Shown here: positions 6,601-15,407 of the stretch, in pieces | How the letters are laid out: every line of letters begins with the position of its first letter | Numbering within the stretch: position 1 is the stretch's first letter | Assembly: GCA_016784945.1 (NCBI GenBank) | Contig: JADHTP010000004.1 | Coordinates: 1-35,491 of the forward strand | Reading direction: 5' to 3' | DNA: 35,491 bases | Source: Deltaproteobacteria bacterium | GTDB lineage: Bacteria > Myxococcota_A > UBA9042 > DTJE01 | The notes under the pieces: model-generated | What the model was told of the DNA's origin: nothing | What the model saw: the letters and a program-made list of their open reading frames with translations, nothing else | Database searches by the model: none | Position numbers and translations under genes: made by a program

Positions 6601-8484
6601 ATGAACCGTCGTTCCAACATCATCATGGTCTGGGTCGTACTCGGCCTGATCGTGCTGGCAGCCCTCTTTTTCGGATCCAGGGACGAGCCCCCTGCCATGG
6701 CCTATTCCGACTTCAAGTCCCTGATACGTGAAAGAGCCGTGGCCAGTGCCGTGGTTTCCGGATCGGAAATCGAAGCCACCCTGGTGCCGGACTGGCGAAC
6801 GCGCCTGACTGGCAAGGCGGTCCTGAAGAAAATGCCCCCCGGCGCTTCGAAAATCGTGACCACTCTCCTGCCCGTGGAGGATCGTTACCTCGTCAGGGAC
6901 CTGGAGGGAGCCGGCGTGGAACTGAAGGGCGAACCGTCGGACCTGTGGGTGTCCGTGCTGCTGACCTGGATCGTTCCCCTCCTGCTCGTCATGGCGTTCT
7001 GGATCTTCATGATTCGCCGGCAGGCCCGGTCCCAGGGAAGCGTGGTTTCCTTCGGAAAATCCCGGGTGCGGGTGTACCGGCACGACGACGTCAAGGGCTC
7101 CTTCGAGGACGTAGCGGGTGTGGACGAAGCCCGGGAGGAGTTGCTGGAGGTGGTGGAATACCTGCGCCAACCGGAGAAGTTCATCCGGGTGGGCGCGAAG
7201 ATCCCCAAGGGCGTCCTGCTGGTGGGACCCCCGGGAACTGGCAAGACGCTCCTGGCCCGAGCCGTGGCCGGTGAAGCCAACGTGGCGTTTTTCTCAATTT
7301 CGGGATCGGAATTCGTGGAGATGTTCGTGGGGGTGGGGGCCGCCCGGGTGCGGGACCTCTTCGAACAGGCCATCAAGGCCTCTCCCTGCATCATTTTCGT
7401 GGACGAACTCGACGCGCTGGGCAAGGTCAGGGGCGTGTCCATGGCGGGCGGCAACGACGAACGTGAGCAGACCCTGAACCAGCTCCTCGTGGAGATGGAC
7501 GGCTTCGAGACCAACCGCGGCGTGGTGATCATGGCGGCCACCAACCGCCCCGAGATCCTCGATCCCGCTCTGCTGCGACCCGGGCGCTTCGACCGTCAGA
7601 TCCTCGTTGACAAACCCGATCGAAAGGGCCGGGAGGCCATCCTGGGGGTCCACGCGAAGAACGTGGCGCTGGGCCCCGGCGTGGACCTGGAACGGGTGGC
7701 CGGTTCCACCCCGGGACTGGCCGGCGCCGACCTGGCCAACATCGTGAACGAGGCCGCCCTCCTGGCGGCACGGCACGGCCGGGACAGCGTCACTCAACCG
7801 GACTTCGATGAGGCCATCGAAAGGGTGGTGGCGGGCCTCGAAAAAAGGGGCCGCCTCATCACCGACAAGGAACGGCGCATCATCGCGGTCCACGAGGTGG
7901 GGCACGCCGTGGTGGCAGAGTCCATCCCGGACCAGGACCCGGTACGCAAGATCTCCATCGTGCCCCGTGGTCTGGCCGCTCTTGGCTACACGTTCCAGGC
8001 CCCCACGGAAGACCGCTACCTCCTGACGCGGACCGAATTGAACGGGCGGTTGTCCGTGCTCCTGGGCGGTCGGGCCGCGGAGGTCCTGGTGCTTGGAGAG
8101 ATGTCCACCGGGGCCCACAACGACCTGGCCCGGGCCTCGGATATTGCCCGCTCCATGGTCACGCAGTTCGGCATGAGCCAGCATATCGGGCCCGTCTCGC
8201 TGGACCCCCGCAGCCAGGGTGCGGCCTCCTCCCAGGATCCTTTCATGGCCCCCGAATACGGGAACCAGGTAGCCGATCGCATCGACGTGGAGGTCAAGCG
8301 GCTCGTGGAAGAGGCGGAGTCGAGGGCCGTCTCCATCCTGACCGGGCGGCAAAGGGAACTGGAGGAAGCAGCGGACCGTCTCATCGAACGGGAGTACCTG
8401 GACGGCGATGAACTCAGGGAACTGCTGGAGGCCAAAACGCCGGCCCCGGAAGGGGAACTTTCTGACGGGGAGACGGACCGATGA
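6601..8484 (+). CDS. ftsH: ATP-dependent zinc metalloprotease FtsH
   Basis: This membrane-anchored AAA+ protease degrades misfolded membrane proteins and regulatory substrates. The 627 residues run: first membrane helix about 7-25, periplasmic domain to about 115, second helix about 117-138, AAA+ domain with Walker A GPPGTGKT at 209-216, Walker B CIIFVDEL at 263-270, second region of homology TNRPEILDPALLRPGRFDR near 314-332, then the peptidase domain with HEVGH at 431-435 (usual form HEAGH) and D508 as the third zinc ligand. The pore motif FVGVGAARVRDLF is intact. The start has only a weak GGGT upstream. The stop overlaps the next gene's start (ATGA), so a secreted repeat protein is translationally coupled to the protease. 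Many genomes carry several FtsH copies; whether this is the main one is unknown. Confidence 0.96.
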   Translation: MNRRSNIIMVWVVLGLIVLAALFFGSRDEPPAMAYSDFKSLIRERAVASAVVSGSEIEATLVPDWRTRLTGKAVLKKMPPGASKIVTTLLPVEDRYLVRDLEGAGVELKGEPSDLWVSVLLTWIVPLLLVMAFWIFMIRRQARSQGSVVSFGKSRVRVYRHDDVKGSFEDVAGVDEAREELLEVVEYLRQPEKFIRVGAKIPKGVLLVGPPGTGKTLLARAVAGEANVAFFSISGSEFVEMFVGVGAARVRDLFEQAIKASPCIIFVDELDALGKVRGVSMAGGNDEREQTLNQLLVEMDGFETNRGVVIMAATNRPEILDPALLRPGRFDRQILVDKPDRKGREAILGVHAKNVALGPGVDLERVAGSTPGLAGADLANIVNEAALLAARHGRDSVTQPDFDEAIERVVAGLEKRGRLITDKERRIIAVHEVGHAVVAESIPDQDPVRKISIVPRGLAALGYTFQAPTEDRYLLTRTELNGRLSVLLGGRAAEVLVLGEMSTGAHNDLARASDIARSMVTQFGMSQHIGPVSLDPRSQGAASSQDPFMAPEYGNQVADRIDVEVKRLVEEAESRAVSILTGRQRELEEAADRLIEREYLDGDELRELLEAKTPAPEGELSDGETDR

Positions 8485-10883
8485 AAAGGATGGCATACCT
8501 GTGGCCCTTCCTCGTCCTTTTCCCGGCGCAATGCGCCGACGTCAACCACCCGCCCGACGTGGCCCCGGTGGGGGATCTCACGGTCACGGTGGGCGAGGCT
8601 CTGTCCATTGCCCTGGTGGCCACGGACCCCGACGGGGACTCCGTCACCTTCGAGGTGCAGGGGGCGCCTGCGGGAGCACGGGTCACGGCGGACGGCCAGG
8701 GCGGATGGCGATTCGAATACAGTCCCCTGGCGTCCCATGCCGGCCCCAGCGGAACGACCTATGAACTCGTGTTCACCGCCCTCGACCATCGCGGGGGTGA
8801 GACCCGGGAAGCCACGGACCTGCACGTGCTGCCCGAGGGATCGGTGCCCGAATTCAAGGGACCGTTCGCGTGGACGCTGAACCTGGCCGAAAATGATCAC
8901 CTGACCGCGTTCATCCAGGTGAAGGACGCGGACACCGCCTCCCTAGTGATCGAATTGATCAAGGGATTCGAAGGGGCCCTGTTCGACCAGGTGGACGGAC
9001 ACACGGCCTCCATCTACTGGAAGCCACGTCCCCACCAGGTGGGGGGAAGCCCGGTCTATACCTTCACCGTGTCCGCCGACGACGGGTCCCACGCCAAGGT
9101 CTTTGCCGACTTCGCGGTGGTCCTGGTCAATTCCGAGATGTTCGGCGGATGCCCGGGCACACCGCCCACGGCAACCCACCAGCCGCTGTCGGACCAGCAC
9201 GGCGGCGGTTCCTACTCGGTTTCGGTGGAGACGGACGACCTGGAAAGCCAGGTCCGCGAGGTCACCTGTTTCTGGAGCGCCGTCAAGGGCACACCGGAAC
9301 CGGAGATGAACCGGCTGGAACTTCCCGGGTCCATCCCGAACCTTGCAGCGGCAGCCGATTCCGGCCGCCTGGTGTACTACCACTTCCTGGCCACCGACGA
9401 TGACGACCAGACGTCGGACTATTGCGACCACGCGGTCCGTCTGCCGAAGACCGGCGAATTCGCCTTCGCGGCCTATGGACCGGATCACCCCGACACCTGT
9501 CTCGGGGACCTCTACGGCGACCCCCAGACCGTCCCGGCCCAGCTACCTGAAGGGACGGTCACCGGCCTGCGTCTGTGCCATGGAACGGAAGACGTGTTCA
9601 CGCGCCTGTTGGTCCATGGCGAAGGACTGGCCGTGGCGGCGACGCCCATGTCGGCCTCGGGACCCTTGACTGTCATCCTGGAGGACCCCCAGGGGGCCAT
9701 TCTGGTCCAGGCGCCCTTCGGTGCCTTCACCACGGCCCTGGTCGACGGGGAATTCCGGGTACGCGTGAGACCCGACGACGGTAAAGCCGTGACCTATTCC
9801 CTGGCGGCGACCACCTCGGCCGACCCCTGCCAGGACGACACCTTCGAGCCCAACCAGACACCCACGACGGCTTCCCTCATCACCCAGGGCCTGCATCAGG
9901 CCACCCTGTGCCCCGCGAACCCGGACTACTACGGGTTCCACCTGGATGCCGGTAAAGCGGCAGCGGTGACCCTGACCTTCGACCCCCAGGAGGCCGATCT
10001 CGACCTGACCCTCTTCGAAACGGACTGGTCCGTCCCCATCCGGGTGTCGGCCTCGACCCTTGGCACCGAGGAACTGGTGGCCGAGGCCGCGGTTCCCACG
10101 GACTTCCTGGTTCGCGTGGACGCCGTGGGGCTCGATTCGTCCGCCTACGGCCTGGACCTCCAGGTGGAGGGTCAGGAAACGCTGTGCGAAGACGACCTGT
10201 TCTCGCCCAACGCCTCACCATACCAGGCGCCCGTGGTCTTCGAGGCCACCTACCCCAAGCTGAAACTGTGTCCCACGAAGACTGACTACTTCGAAACGGG
10301 ACTGAACGGGGGAGAAACCCTGTCCGTGTGGGTGGAGGTGCCGGCGGGACAGGTGGCGCCGCCCCTGGCCATCCTCGCAGGCGATGGACAGACCGTGCTC
10401 GCCCAGGGCAATACCACCGGCCAGATGTCCCAGGCGGAGGTGGTGGTGCCCGGACCGGGCCCGATCCTGATCCGCACGGGACCGGTGACGGGGCAGGCGG
10501 TCAACTACTCCCTGGGATTCGCGGCGTCGGACCCTCCCGGGCCCTGCGGACCGGACCGGTTCGAGCCCAACGACCAGGTGGAAACGGCGCCGTCGTTGCC
10601 CCAGGGCCTCACTACCCACCTGACCCTGTGCCCGGGGGACGTGGACATCTTTGCCACGAAGATGGGGGCATGGCAGACCATCGCGGCCTACGTGCTGAAC
10701 GGTTCCGTGGCCGTCAGCACCTCGATTCTGGATGCCGAAGAGGCCCTGGTGGCCGCGGGGACGCCGGCCCAGTACGGTGAGGAACTGTTCTTCCTGACCC
10801 AGGAAACCGGCACCTTCTACCTCCAGGTCCGGGCCTCGACGGGGGGTCAGGGCTGGTACGACGTGTTCCTGCAGACAGAGTGA
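8481..10883 (+). CDS. Secreted Ig-like / four-repeat PPC-type protein
   Basis: The 800-residue product begins MKRMAYLWPFLVLFPAQC, an export signal; the Cys18 context is a poor lipobox, so it may be lipidated or simply secreted. Residues about 23-120 form an Ig/cadherin-like domain (PPDVAPVGDLTVTVGE, ATDPDGDSVTFEV), with a second beta domain to about 220. From about 338 there are four tandem units of about 110-115 residues, starting near C340, C450, C565 and C680. They share the pattern C-x2-D-x-F-E/S-P-N, a second Cys in LCP, then (D)YF, as in bacterial pre-peptidase C-terminal (PPC) domains. The paired Cys in each unit probably form a disulfide. There is no protease domain, so it is likely a binding or structural surface protein. 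The start overlaps the ftsH stop. Confidence 0.8.
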   Translation: MKRMAYLWPFLVLFPAQCADVNHPPDVAPVGDLTVTVGEALSIALVATDPDGDSVTFEVQGAPAGARVTADGQGGWRFEYSPLASHAGPSGTTYELVFTALDHRGGETREATDLHVLPEGSVPEFKGPFAWTLNLAENDHLTAFIQVKDADTASLVIELIKGFEGALFDQVDGHTASIYWKPRPHQVGGSPVYTFTVSADDGSHAKVFADFAVVLVNSEMFGGCPGTPPTATHQPLSDQHGGGSYSVSVETDDLESQVREVTCFWSAVKGTPEPEMNRLELPGSIPNLAAAADSGRLVYYHFLATDDDDQTSDYCDHAVRLPKTGEFAFAAYGPDHPDTCLGDLYGDPQTVPAQLPEGTVTGLRLCHGTEDVFTRLLVHGEGLAVAATPMSASGPLTVILEDPQGAILVQAPFGAFTTALVDGEFRVRVRPDDGKAVTYSLAATTSADPCQDDTFEPNQTPTTASLITQGLHQATLCPANPDYYGFHLDAGKAAAVTLTFDPQEADLDLTLFETDWSVPIRVSASTLGTEELVAEAAVPTDFLVRVDAVGLDSSAYGLDLQVEGQETLCEDDLFSPNASPYQAPVVFEATYPKLKLCPTKTDYFETGLNGGETLSVWVEVPAGQVAPPLAILAGDGQTVLAQGNTTGQMSQAEVVVPGPGPILIRTGPVTGQAVNYSLGFAASDPPGPCGPDRFEPNDQVETAPSLPQGLTTHLTLCPGDVDIFATKMGAWQTIAAYVLNGSVAVSTSILDAEEALVAAGTPAQYGEELFFLTQETGTFYLQVRASTGGQGWYDVFLQTE

Positions 10884-10940
10884 CCTTTGCAGTTTTCCGT
10901 GCACGTGCACGTGGACGACACCAACGGGGAATCAGCGACT

Positions 10941-11834
10941 GTGGATACAGGTCCCACCTCCCGCAACATCAAGATGATCATCCAGTTCGACGGTACGGAT
11001 TTCTGCGGCTGGCAGTTGCAGGACGACGTAAGGACGGTACAGGGGGTGCTGGGGGACGCAATCCGGGAACTCACCGGTACTGCCGTCACACTGCATTCGT
11101 CCTCCAGGACCGATTCCGGGGTGCATGCCCTGGCCATGCCAGTGGGGTTCCAGCTGGACTCGAACCTGCCCATCAGGGCCTTCCACAGGGGTCTCAATTC
11201 CCTCCTTCCCCGTGACCTGAAGGTGGTGACGGCCGAGGACGCGGCCCCGGACTTCCACACCCGGTACATGCACAGCACAAAGTCCTACCGGTACCGGATC
11301 CTCAACCACCAGACGGCCCTGCCCCTGGAACGTCGCCATTCCTGGCACGTGCCCCAAACCCTGGACGTGGAGGCCATGGAGTCAGCCGCGGAATGCCTCG
11401 TGGGGCACCACGATTTTTCGTCTTATCGATCGGTCCATTGCGACGCCCATTCGGCGGTCAGGACCGTGGATTGCCTGGACGTGGCCATCGCGGAACCGCA
11501 CCTGGTGACCCTCTACGTCAGGGCCGGGGGCTTCCTGAGGAACATGGTCCGGATCATCGCCGGCACCCTCGTCCAGGTGGGTCTGGGACGCTTCCCGCCC
11601 GGGTGGGTGCGGGAGGTGCTGGAGGCCCGCGACAGGACCCGCGCCGGTCCCACGGCACCGCCACAGGGCCTGTTCCTGGTGGAAGTGGTCTACCATCCGA
11701 CACAACCGCCGCAGGGGACCCCCGCCGGGTCACCGCCGTCTGCGCAGGACGGAAAGGGCGGCCCGCATGTCGTCCGTTCCGACGGCCCTGCCTGCGACGA
11801 GCACCACGGTGAAGACACCAGCGGCCGCCAGTGA
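10941..11834 (+). CDS. truA: tRNA pseudouridine(38-40) synthase
   Basis: TruA isomerises uridines 38-40 in the tRNA anticodon arm. The catalytic Asp is D58 in SSRTDSGVHA (numbering from GTG 10941); other signatures are QFDGTDFCGWQ near the start and RAGGFLRNMVRIIAGTLVQVG. The GTG at 10941 is preceded by GGGGAA and puts the start seven residues before RNIK, as in relatives. A TTG at 10887 would add 18 residues and is less likely. The family normally ends soon after GLFLVEVxY; here about 50 extra polar residues follow, and this tail overlaps the convergent flippase gene by 105 bp. It may be accidental read-on rather than function. Confidence 0.92.
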   Translation: MDTGPTSRNIKMIIQFDGTDFCGWQLQDDVRTVQGVLGDAIRELTGTAVTLHSSSRTDSGVHALAMPVGFQLDSNLPIRAFHRGLNSLLPRDLKVVTAEDAAPDFHTRYMHSTKSYRYRILNHQTALPLERRHSWHVPQTLDVEAMESAAECLVGHHDFSSYRSVHCDAHSAVRTVDCLDVAIAEPHLVTLYVRAGGFLRNMVRIIAGTLVQVGLGRFPPGWVREVLEARDRTRAGPTAPPQGLFLVEVVYHPTQPPQGTPAGSPPSAQDGKGGPHVVRSDGPACDEHHGEDTSGRQ

Positions 11835-13256
11835 GCGCACTGGCCAGGGAACCGACGCACCCGCCACGTGATCCAGGCCGATCACCACGCAAAGGCCCCC
11901 GACGGCGATGACGGCCGTCCGGACCCACGCGGCCCCGGGAAACACGCGCCGCAGGAAAACCAGGCTGGTCACGGCCCCGCAGGCACAGCCCGCCATGGTG
12001 GACAGGGAGGCCGCGGTCCACGCCTGCGCTGGGTCCTCGGCATCGGTCAACAGCCAGAACAACAGGCATGCCTGGACCGCCACCGCCACGCCTCCGCACA
12101 GGAGCGAGACCAGCGGTCGGCCCGCCGACGCCAGGATGGCGTTGCCCACGAACATCAACGCCATGAGGCTCACCGCTGTGAGCAGGGGCACCAGGACGGA
12201 GCCTCCCCCGGAATAGGCTTCCCCGAACAGGAGGGTAAGGAGGCCTTCCCCCGCCGTGCCCAGAACGGCCACGGCCAGGCCGGAGAGCACTGAAGCCAGG
12301 CGCATGGCACCGGCCACAGCGGCGTTGGCGGCATCCGTGTCATGGGCGCTGGTGGCCCTGGAAACGAAGGGGAAGACCACGAATGTCAGGGATATGACCG
12401 CCTGGTATGGAATGGTGGCCACGTTCTTTGCGGCCCCGTAAATCCCGGCGGCAAAAGACGCCTCGTCGGCCAGGGCCGGATCGGACCACCAGGCATTCAG
12501 GCCCCCGCCCAGGGAAGCCTTGATACCGATGATGTCCGCCTGCAACAGGAGGTTCAATACCAGAGCGTAGCCGCCCAGCGGCAGGAGGAACGATAGATAC
12601 CTTTTCTTCAATGGGTCGCCCGACCCGGCGTCGGGGCCCAGTCCCGCCACGAAAAAGGCCAGGCCCAGGACCAGGAAGGCTGCGGTCGCAAAGCCACCGA
12701 AGGCCCAGGTCACGGAACCGGTGGCCACCACCAGGGCCACCATGAAAGCGGTCTTCATGGTGGAATAGGTCACGTCCAGCGCCGCCTGTCGGCCGAAACG
12801 CCGGGTCCCGTTCAAGGTGCCCACCAGGACGGCGTAGTAGGCGTAGGCCAGGACCACCAGGGAAGCCACCCGCAAAGGGGTTCCCAGGCCCGGGTCCCGC
12901 AGCAGAAAGCCGGACAGTTCGTCGGCGAACAGGAACATCCCGAGGAAGATCGGGCCGAAAAGAAAGGTCTGCACGACCACGGCCGATCGTCTCACCGATC
13001 GAAGGGGGGCCCCGGACTCCGATGACAGCTTGGACACCGCCTGGACCGTGGCTGTAATCACCACCATGGTGACCACGTTGAGGAGCCCGGAAACCACGCG
13101 GTACCGGCCGAACAGGACCGGATCCCCGAAAAGCCGTGGGAATGCCAGTGAAGCAAAGGTGGCCGTCAACAGGAAGTAGAGCTTGGCCCCCGTGATGAAC
13201 AGGAACCCGCGCCCCGCCTGTCGGGTGATATCGTTGTGGGAATCGGTGTCAGCCAT
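11730..13256 (-). CDS. MOP-superfamily polysaccharide/lipid flippase
   Basis: The 508-residue polytopic inner-membrane protein has about 12-14 hydrophobic helices from residue 17 onward. It shows the pattern of the Wzx/MurJ/MATE (MOP) superfamily: an N-terminal amphipathic start (RQAGRGFLFITGAKLYFLL), paired helical bundles, and a central polar loop around SLGGGLNAWWSDPALADEAS. It would flip a lipid-linked sugar across the inner membrane, for O-antigen, capsule or a related glycan. The specific substrate cannot be read from sequence, and no glycosyltransferases lie nearby. It follows the HEAT-repeat lipoprotein gene by 9 bp in a probable two-gene unit. The 3' end overlaps truA on the other strand. 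Confidence 0.8.
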   Translation of the reverse strand: MADTDSHNDITRQAGRGFLFITGAKLYFLLTATFASLAFPRLFGDPVLFGRYRVVSGLLNVVTMVVITATVQAVSKLSSESGAPLRSVRRSAVVVQTFLFGPIFLGMFLFADELSGFLLRDPGLGTPLRVASLVVLAYAYYAVLVGTLNGTRRFGRQAALDVTYSTMKTAFMVALVVATGSVTWAFGGFATAAFLVLGLAFFVAGLGPDAGSGDPLKKRYLSFLLPLGGYALVLNLLLQADIIGIKASLGGGLNAWWSDPALADEASFAAGIYGAAKNVATIPYQAVISLTFVVFPFVSRATSAHDTDAANAAVAGAMRLASVLSGLAVAVLGTAGEGLLTLLFGEAYSGGGSVLVPLLTAVSLMALMFVGNAILASAGRPLVSLLCGGVAVAVQACLLFWLLTDAEDPAQAWTAASLSTMAGCACGAVTSLVFLRRVFPGAAWVRTAVIAVGGLCVVIGLDHVAGASVPWPVRSLAAAGVFTVVLVAGRAVGTDDMRAALSVLRRRR

Positions 13257-13265
13257 GGTCTCGGA

Positions 13266-14657
13266 CTATTGTTTGCTCTCGCGTTCGAATCGCCCCTGGA
13301 CAGCCTGACGATAGTCTTCCCCGGTGTCGAGAAGATCGACGAGGATGATGAACAGCTTCCTTTTCGCATCCTTGGCTGTGAGTTTCCCGGCCTTTCGGGC
13401 GGCGTCAACCTCCCCCATCATGGCCAGTCCTTCCTGCCCGTTTCTGGCCAGGCGCCCCACCGTGGTTTCTTCACCCAGAACGCCAGCCAGGGCCTTGCGG
13501 GAACGGGTGAGCCGCTTGAGAAGCTTCGAACGGGATGGTTCGCCCGAAGACTTGACGCAGATGATGCCGAGGGTCTGGTGTACGCGATTACTGGACTTGA
13601 GCAACCGGTTCACAACGTCCCAGGCGGCCACCGTGCCCCCCTTCTTGAACACCACCTGGCGACAGAAGTCCACCATGGTCTTCATGGGGTCTTCGAAGGC
13701 CCTTGGGTAGACATCGTCGTCCTTCAGGGCATCCATGACCTCACCCATGACGTCGAATCCTTCCAGCTGGACGAGATAGCGGGACGCGCTCCACCGGTCG
13801 TCCGCGTTCTTGCGGGCCAGCAGGCGCCTGAGCCGCAGGACCACCCCGGCCCGATCCCCCTTGAGGTCCCCGGAGTCTTCCAGCAGGTCCGTGGCCGCGT
13901 TGAAGGCGGCGGCCCTCACGTCGGGGTCCTGATCTTCGTTGGAAGCGAGGTCCAGGAGGTGATTGACGGCATCGGGGCTCCGGATCTTGCCGATGACGAC
14001 CACGTGGGTGAACTGGACCACGACGTCCGGGATGGCGTGCAGCACCTTCATGGCCTCGAGGAGCTTCAGACTGGATTCGGGGTCCTTCAGGCCCACCACG
14101 TAGTTGGCCAGCTTGTCTACGTGGAATCCGTGCCGGATCATGAGGACCGCGCCGTCCACGCCTTCCATGCCCAGGTCCGAGATCTGGTTCACCAGGATCC
14201 GCGGCTCCACCACGTCCTTCACCTTCTCCGGGGTGGAATCCGGTTTTAGTCCATCGAAGGCCCAGGCCGCCAGGCGTTTCTGAAATCCCCCCCGCTGGTC
14301 CGACGGGATCCGGTTCAAGCCGATGAAGGCCGCGTCACGCACCGGCGCCAGCTTTTTCCGGTCGCCCACCAGGGCCGGCAGACGACCCACCAGGTTATCG
14401 GTGAGCCGAACCGCCAGTTCGTCCCGGTCCTTGCACCCGTCCAGGAAGGTCCGGGTCTGGAGGGCCCATCCGGCCTCGATGAGAGCCATGAAGGCCCCCA
14501 CCCGTTCTTCCATGGAATTGGAGCCGTCCTGCACGTAGTCGTGCAACTGCCGGATGCCGTTTTCGTTGGCGGTGTACTTTTCGAAATTCCCGGGACCGGG
14601 TCGGCCGCATGCAACCAGGGCCGCTGCCGCAAAGAGCATGATGAGCAACCGGCGCAT
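13266..14657 (-). CDS. HEAT-repeat-like lipoprotein
   Basis: From ATG 14657 (AAGGAGT upstream) the protein is 463 residues. MRRLLIMLFAAAALVAC is a clear lipoprotein signal with lipobox LVAC and Cys17. The mature protein is all-helical: pairs of amphipathic helices such as VRDAAFIGLNRIP, SPDAVNHLLDLASN, PDVRAAAFNAATDLLED and DRWSASRYLVQLEG have the spacing of HEAT/ARM repeats, which usually make a protein-binding solenoid. It ends in a Lys/Arg-rich region. It heads a probable unit with the flippase, which suggests a cell-envelope role, perhaps scaffolding. I cannot name a specific family. A promoter candidate lies 30-60 bp upstream. Confidence 0.75.
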   Translation of the reverse strand: MRRLLIMLFAAAALVACGRPGPGNFEKYTANENGIRQLHDYVQDGSNSMEERVGAFMALIEAGWALQTRTFLDGCKDRDELAVRLTDNLVGRLPALVGDRKKLAPVRDAAFIGLNRIPSDQRGGFQKRLAAWAFDGLKPDSTPEKVKDVVEPRILVNQISDLGMEGVDGAVLMIRHGFHVDKLANYVVGLKDPESSLKLLEAMKVLHAIPDVVVQFTHVVVIGKIRSPDAVNHLLDLASNEDQDPDVRAAAFNAATDLLEDSGDLKGDRAGVVLRLRRLLARKNADDRWSASRYLVQLEGFDVMGEVMDALKDDDVYPRAFEDPMKTMVDFCRQVVFKKGGTVAAWDVVNRLLKSSNRVHQTLGIICVKSSGEPSRSKLLKRLTRSRKALAGVLGEETTVGRLARNGQEGLAMMGEVDAARKAGKLTAKDAKRKLFIILVDLLDTGEDYRQAVQGRFERESKQ

Positions 14658-14686
14658 TGACAGACTCCTTGCCTTGATACGGCTTG

Positions 14687-14716
14687 GTTCTAGCATCCAG
14701 CGCGCCCCGGGGTCAA
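14687..14716 (-). promoter_or_regulatory. Promoter candidate for the HEAT lipoprotein/flippase unit
   Basis: Read on the minus strand, TTGACC (14716-14711) and TAGAAC (14692-14687) are separated by 18 bp, about 30 nt before the ATG at 14657. Matches are five of six and four of six to the sigma-70 consensus. Confidence 0.45.
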
Positions 14717-14819
14717 CCTGGGACGGCCCGCGGGCGGCCCGCCACGGGACAGGGTTGTCGTCTTCGACCGCCGGCGTTGACTGGGGTATACTCGTCGGGC
14801 ACGACGAAGGAGGGTGCGG

Positions 14820-15389
14820 ATGAACGACGTAGCGACGATTCTTATCGTGGACGACGAGCAACCGGTCCTGAACGCGCTCGAACGTTCCCTGGGACTGGAC
14901 GGCCACAACATGATCAAGACCACCAGCCCCAAGCGCGCACTGGAGATCGTGGGCAGCCAGAAGGTGGACCTGATCATATCTGACCATCTCATGCCGGAAA
15001 TGAAGGGACTGGACCTTTTGCGGGAAGTGAACCGCCTTCGCCCCAAGATCATCCGGATCCTGCTGACCGGCCATGCGGACCTGGAACTGGCCATGAAGGC
15101 CATCAACGAGGGCGAGGTCTACCGGTTCTTCCAGAAACCCTGGGACGACGAGAATCTGCGACTGGACGTGCGCCTGGCCCTGTCCCACCGGAAGCTCGAG
15201 ACCGAGAATGTCCGGCTTTCCAACGAGGTGGACAAGCAGGCGGGCATCATCAACCGGCTGGAAAAGGACCATCCCGGGATCGGCAGCGTGGAGAGAACCT
15301 CCACCGGGGCCATCGTCATCGACGACGACGAACTGGACGTCAAGCATTCCAAAACCGGTGAGATCATCCTCGACGACAAGGACTTCTGA
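14820..15389 (+). CDS. Response regulator receiver protein with acidic repeat tail
   Basis: The 189-residue protein starts at ATG 14820 with AGGAGG at 14808-14813; a TATACT box at 14787-14792 may be its -10. Residues 5-125 are a complete receiver domain: acidic pair D11/D12, phospho-acceptor D55 in IISDHLMP, T83 in LLTGHAD, K106 in FFQKPW. The sequence resembles the RpfG/HD-GYP-type receivers, but no output domain follows. Instead there is a short coiled coil (about 125-150) and an acidic tail with two similar units, STGAIVIDDDELD and KTGEIILDDKDF. It is probably a signalling or adaptor receiver acting by protein contact. It is followed after 18 bp by a second, related receiver protein. Confidence 0.9.
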   Translation: MNDVATILIVDDEQPVLNALERSLGLDGHNMIKTTSPKRALEIVGSQKVDLIISDHLMPEMKGLDLLREVNRLRPKIIRILLTGHADLELAMKAINEGEVYRFFQKPWDDENLRLDVRLALSHRKLETENVRLSNEVDKQAGIINRLEKDHPGIGSVERTSTGAIVIDDDELDVKHSKTGEIILDDKDF

Positions 15390-15407
15390 CACCGATCGGA
15401 CGGAATC

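Noticed and set aside
5592..6698. A 368-codon minus-strand frame over speD and the decayed region
   Set aside because: It runs antisense through the catalytic core of speD and lacks protein-like composition.
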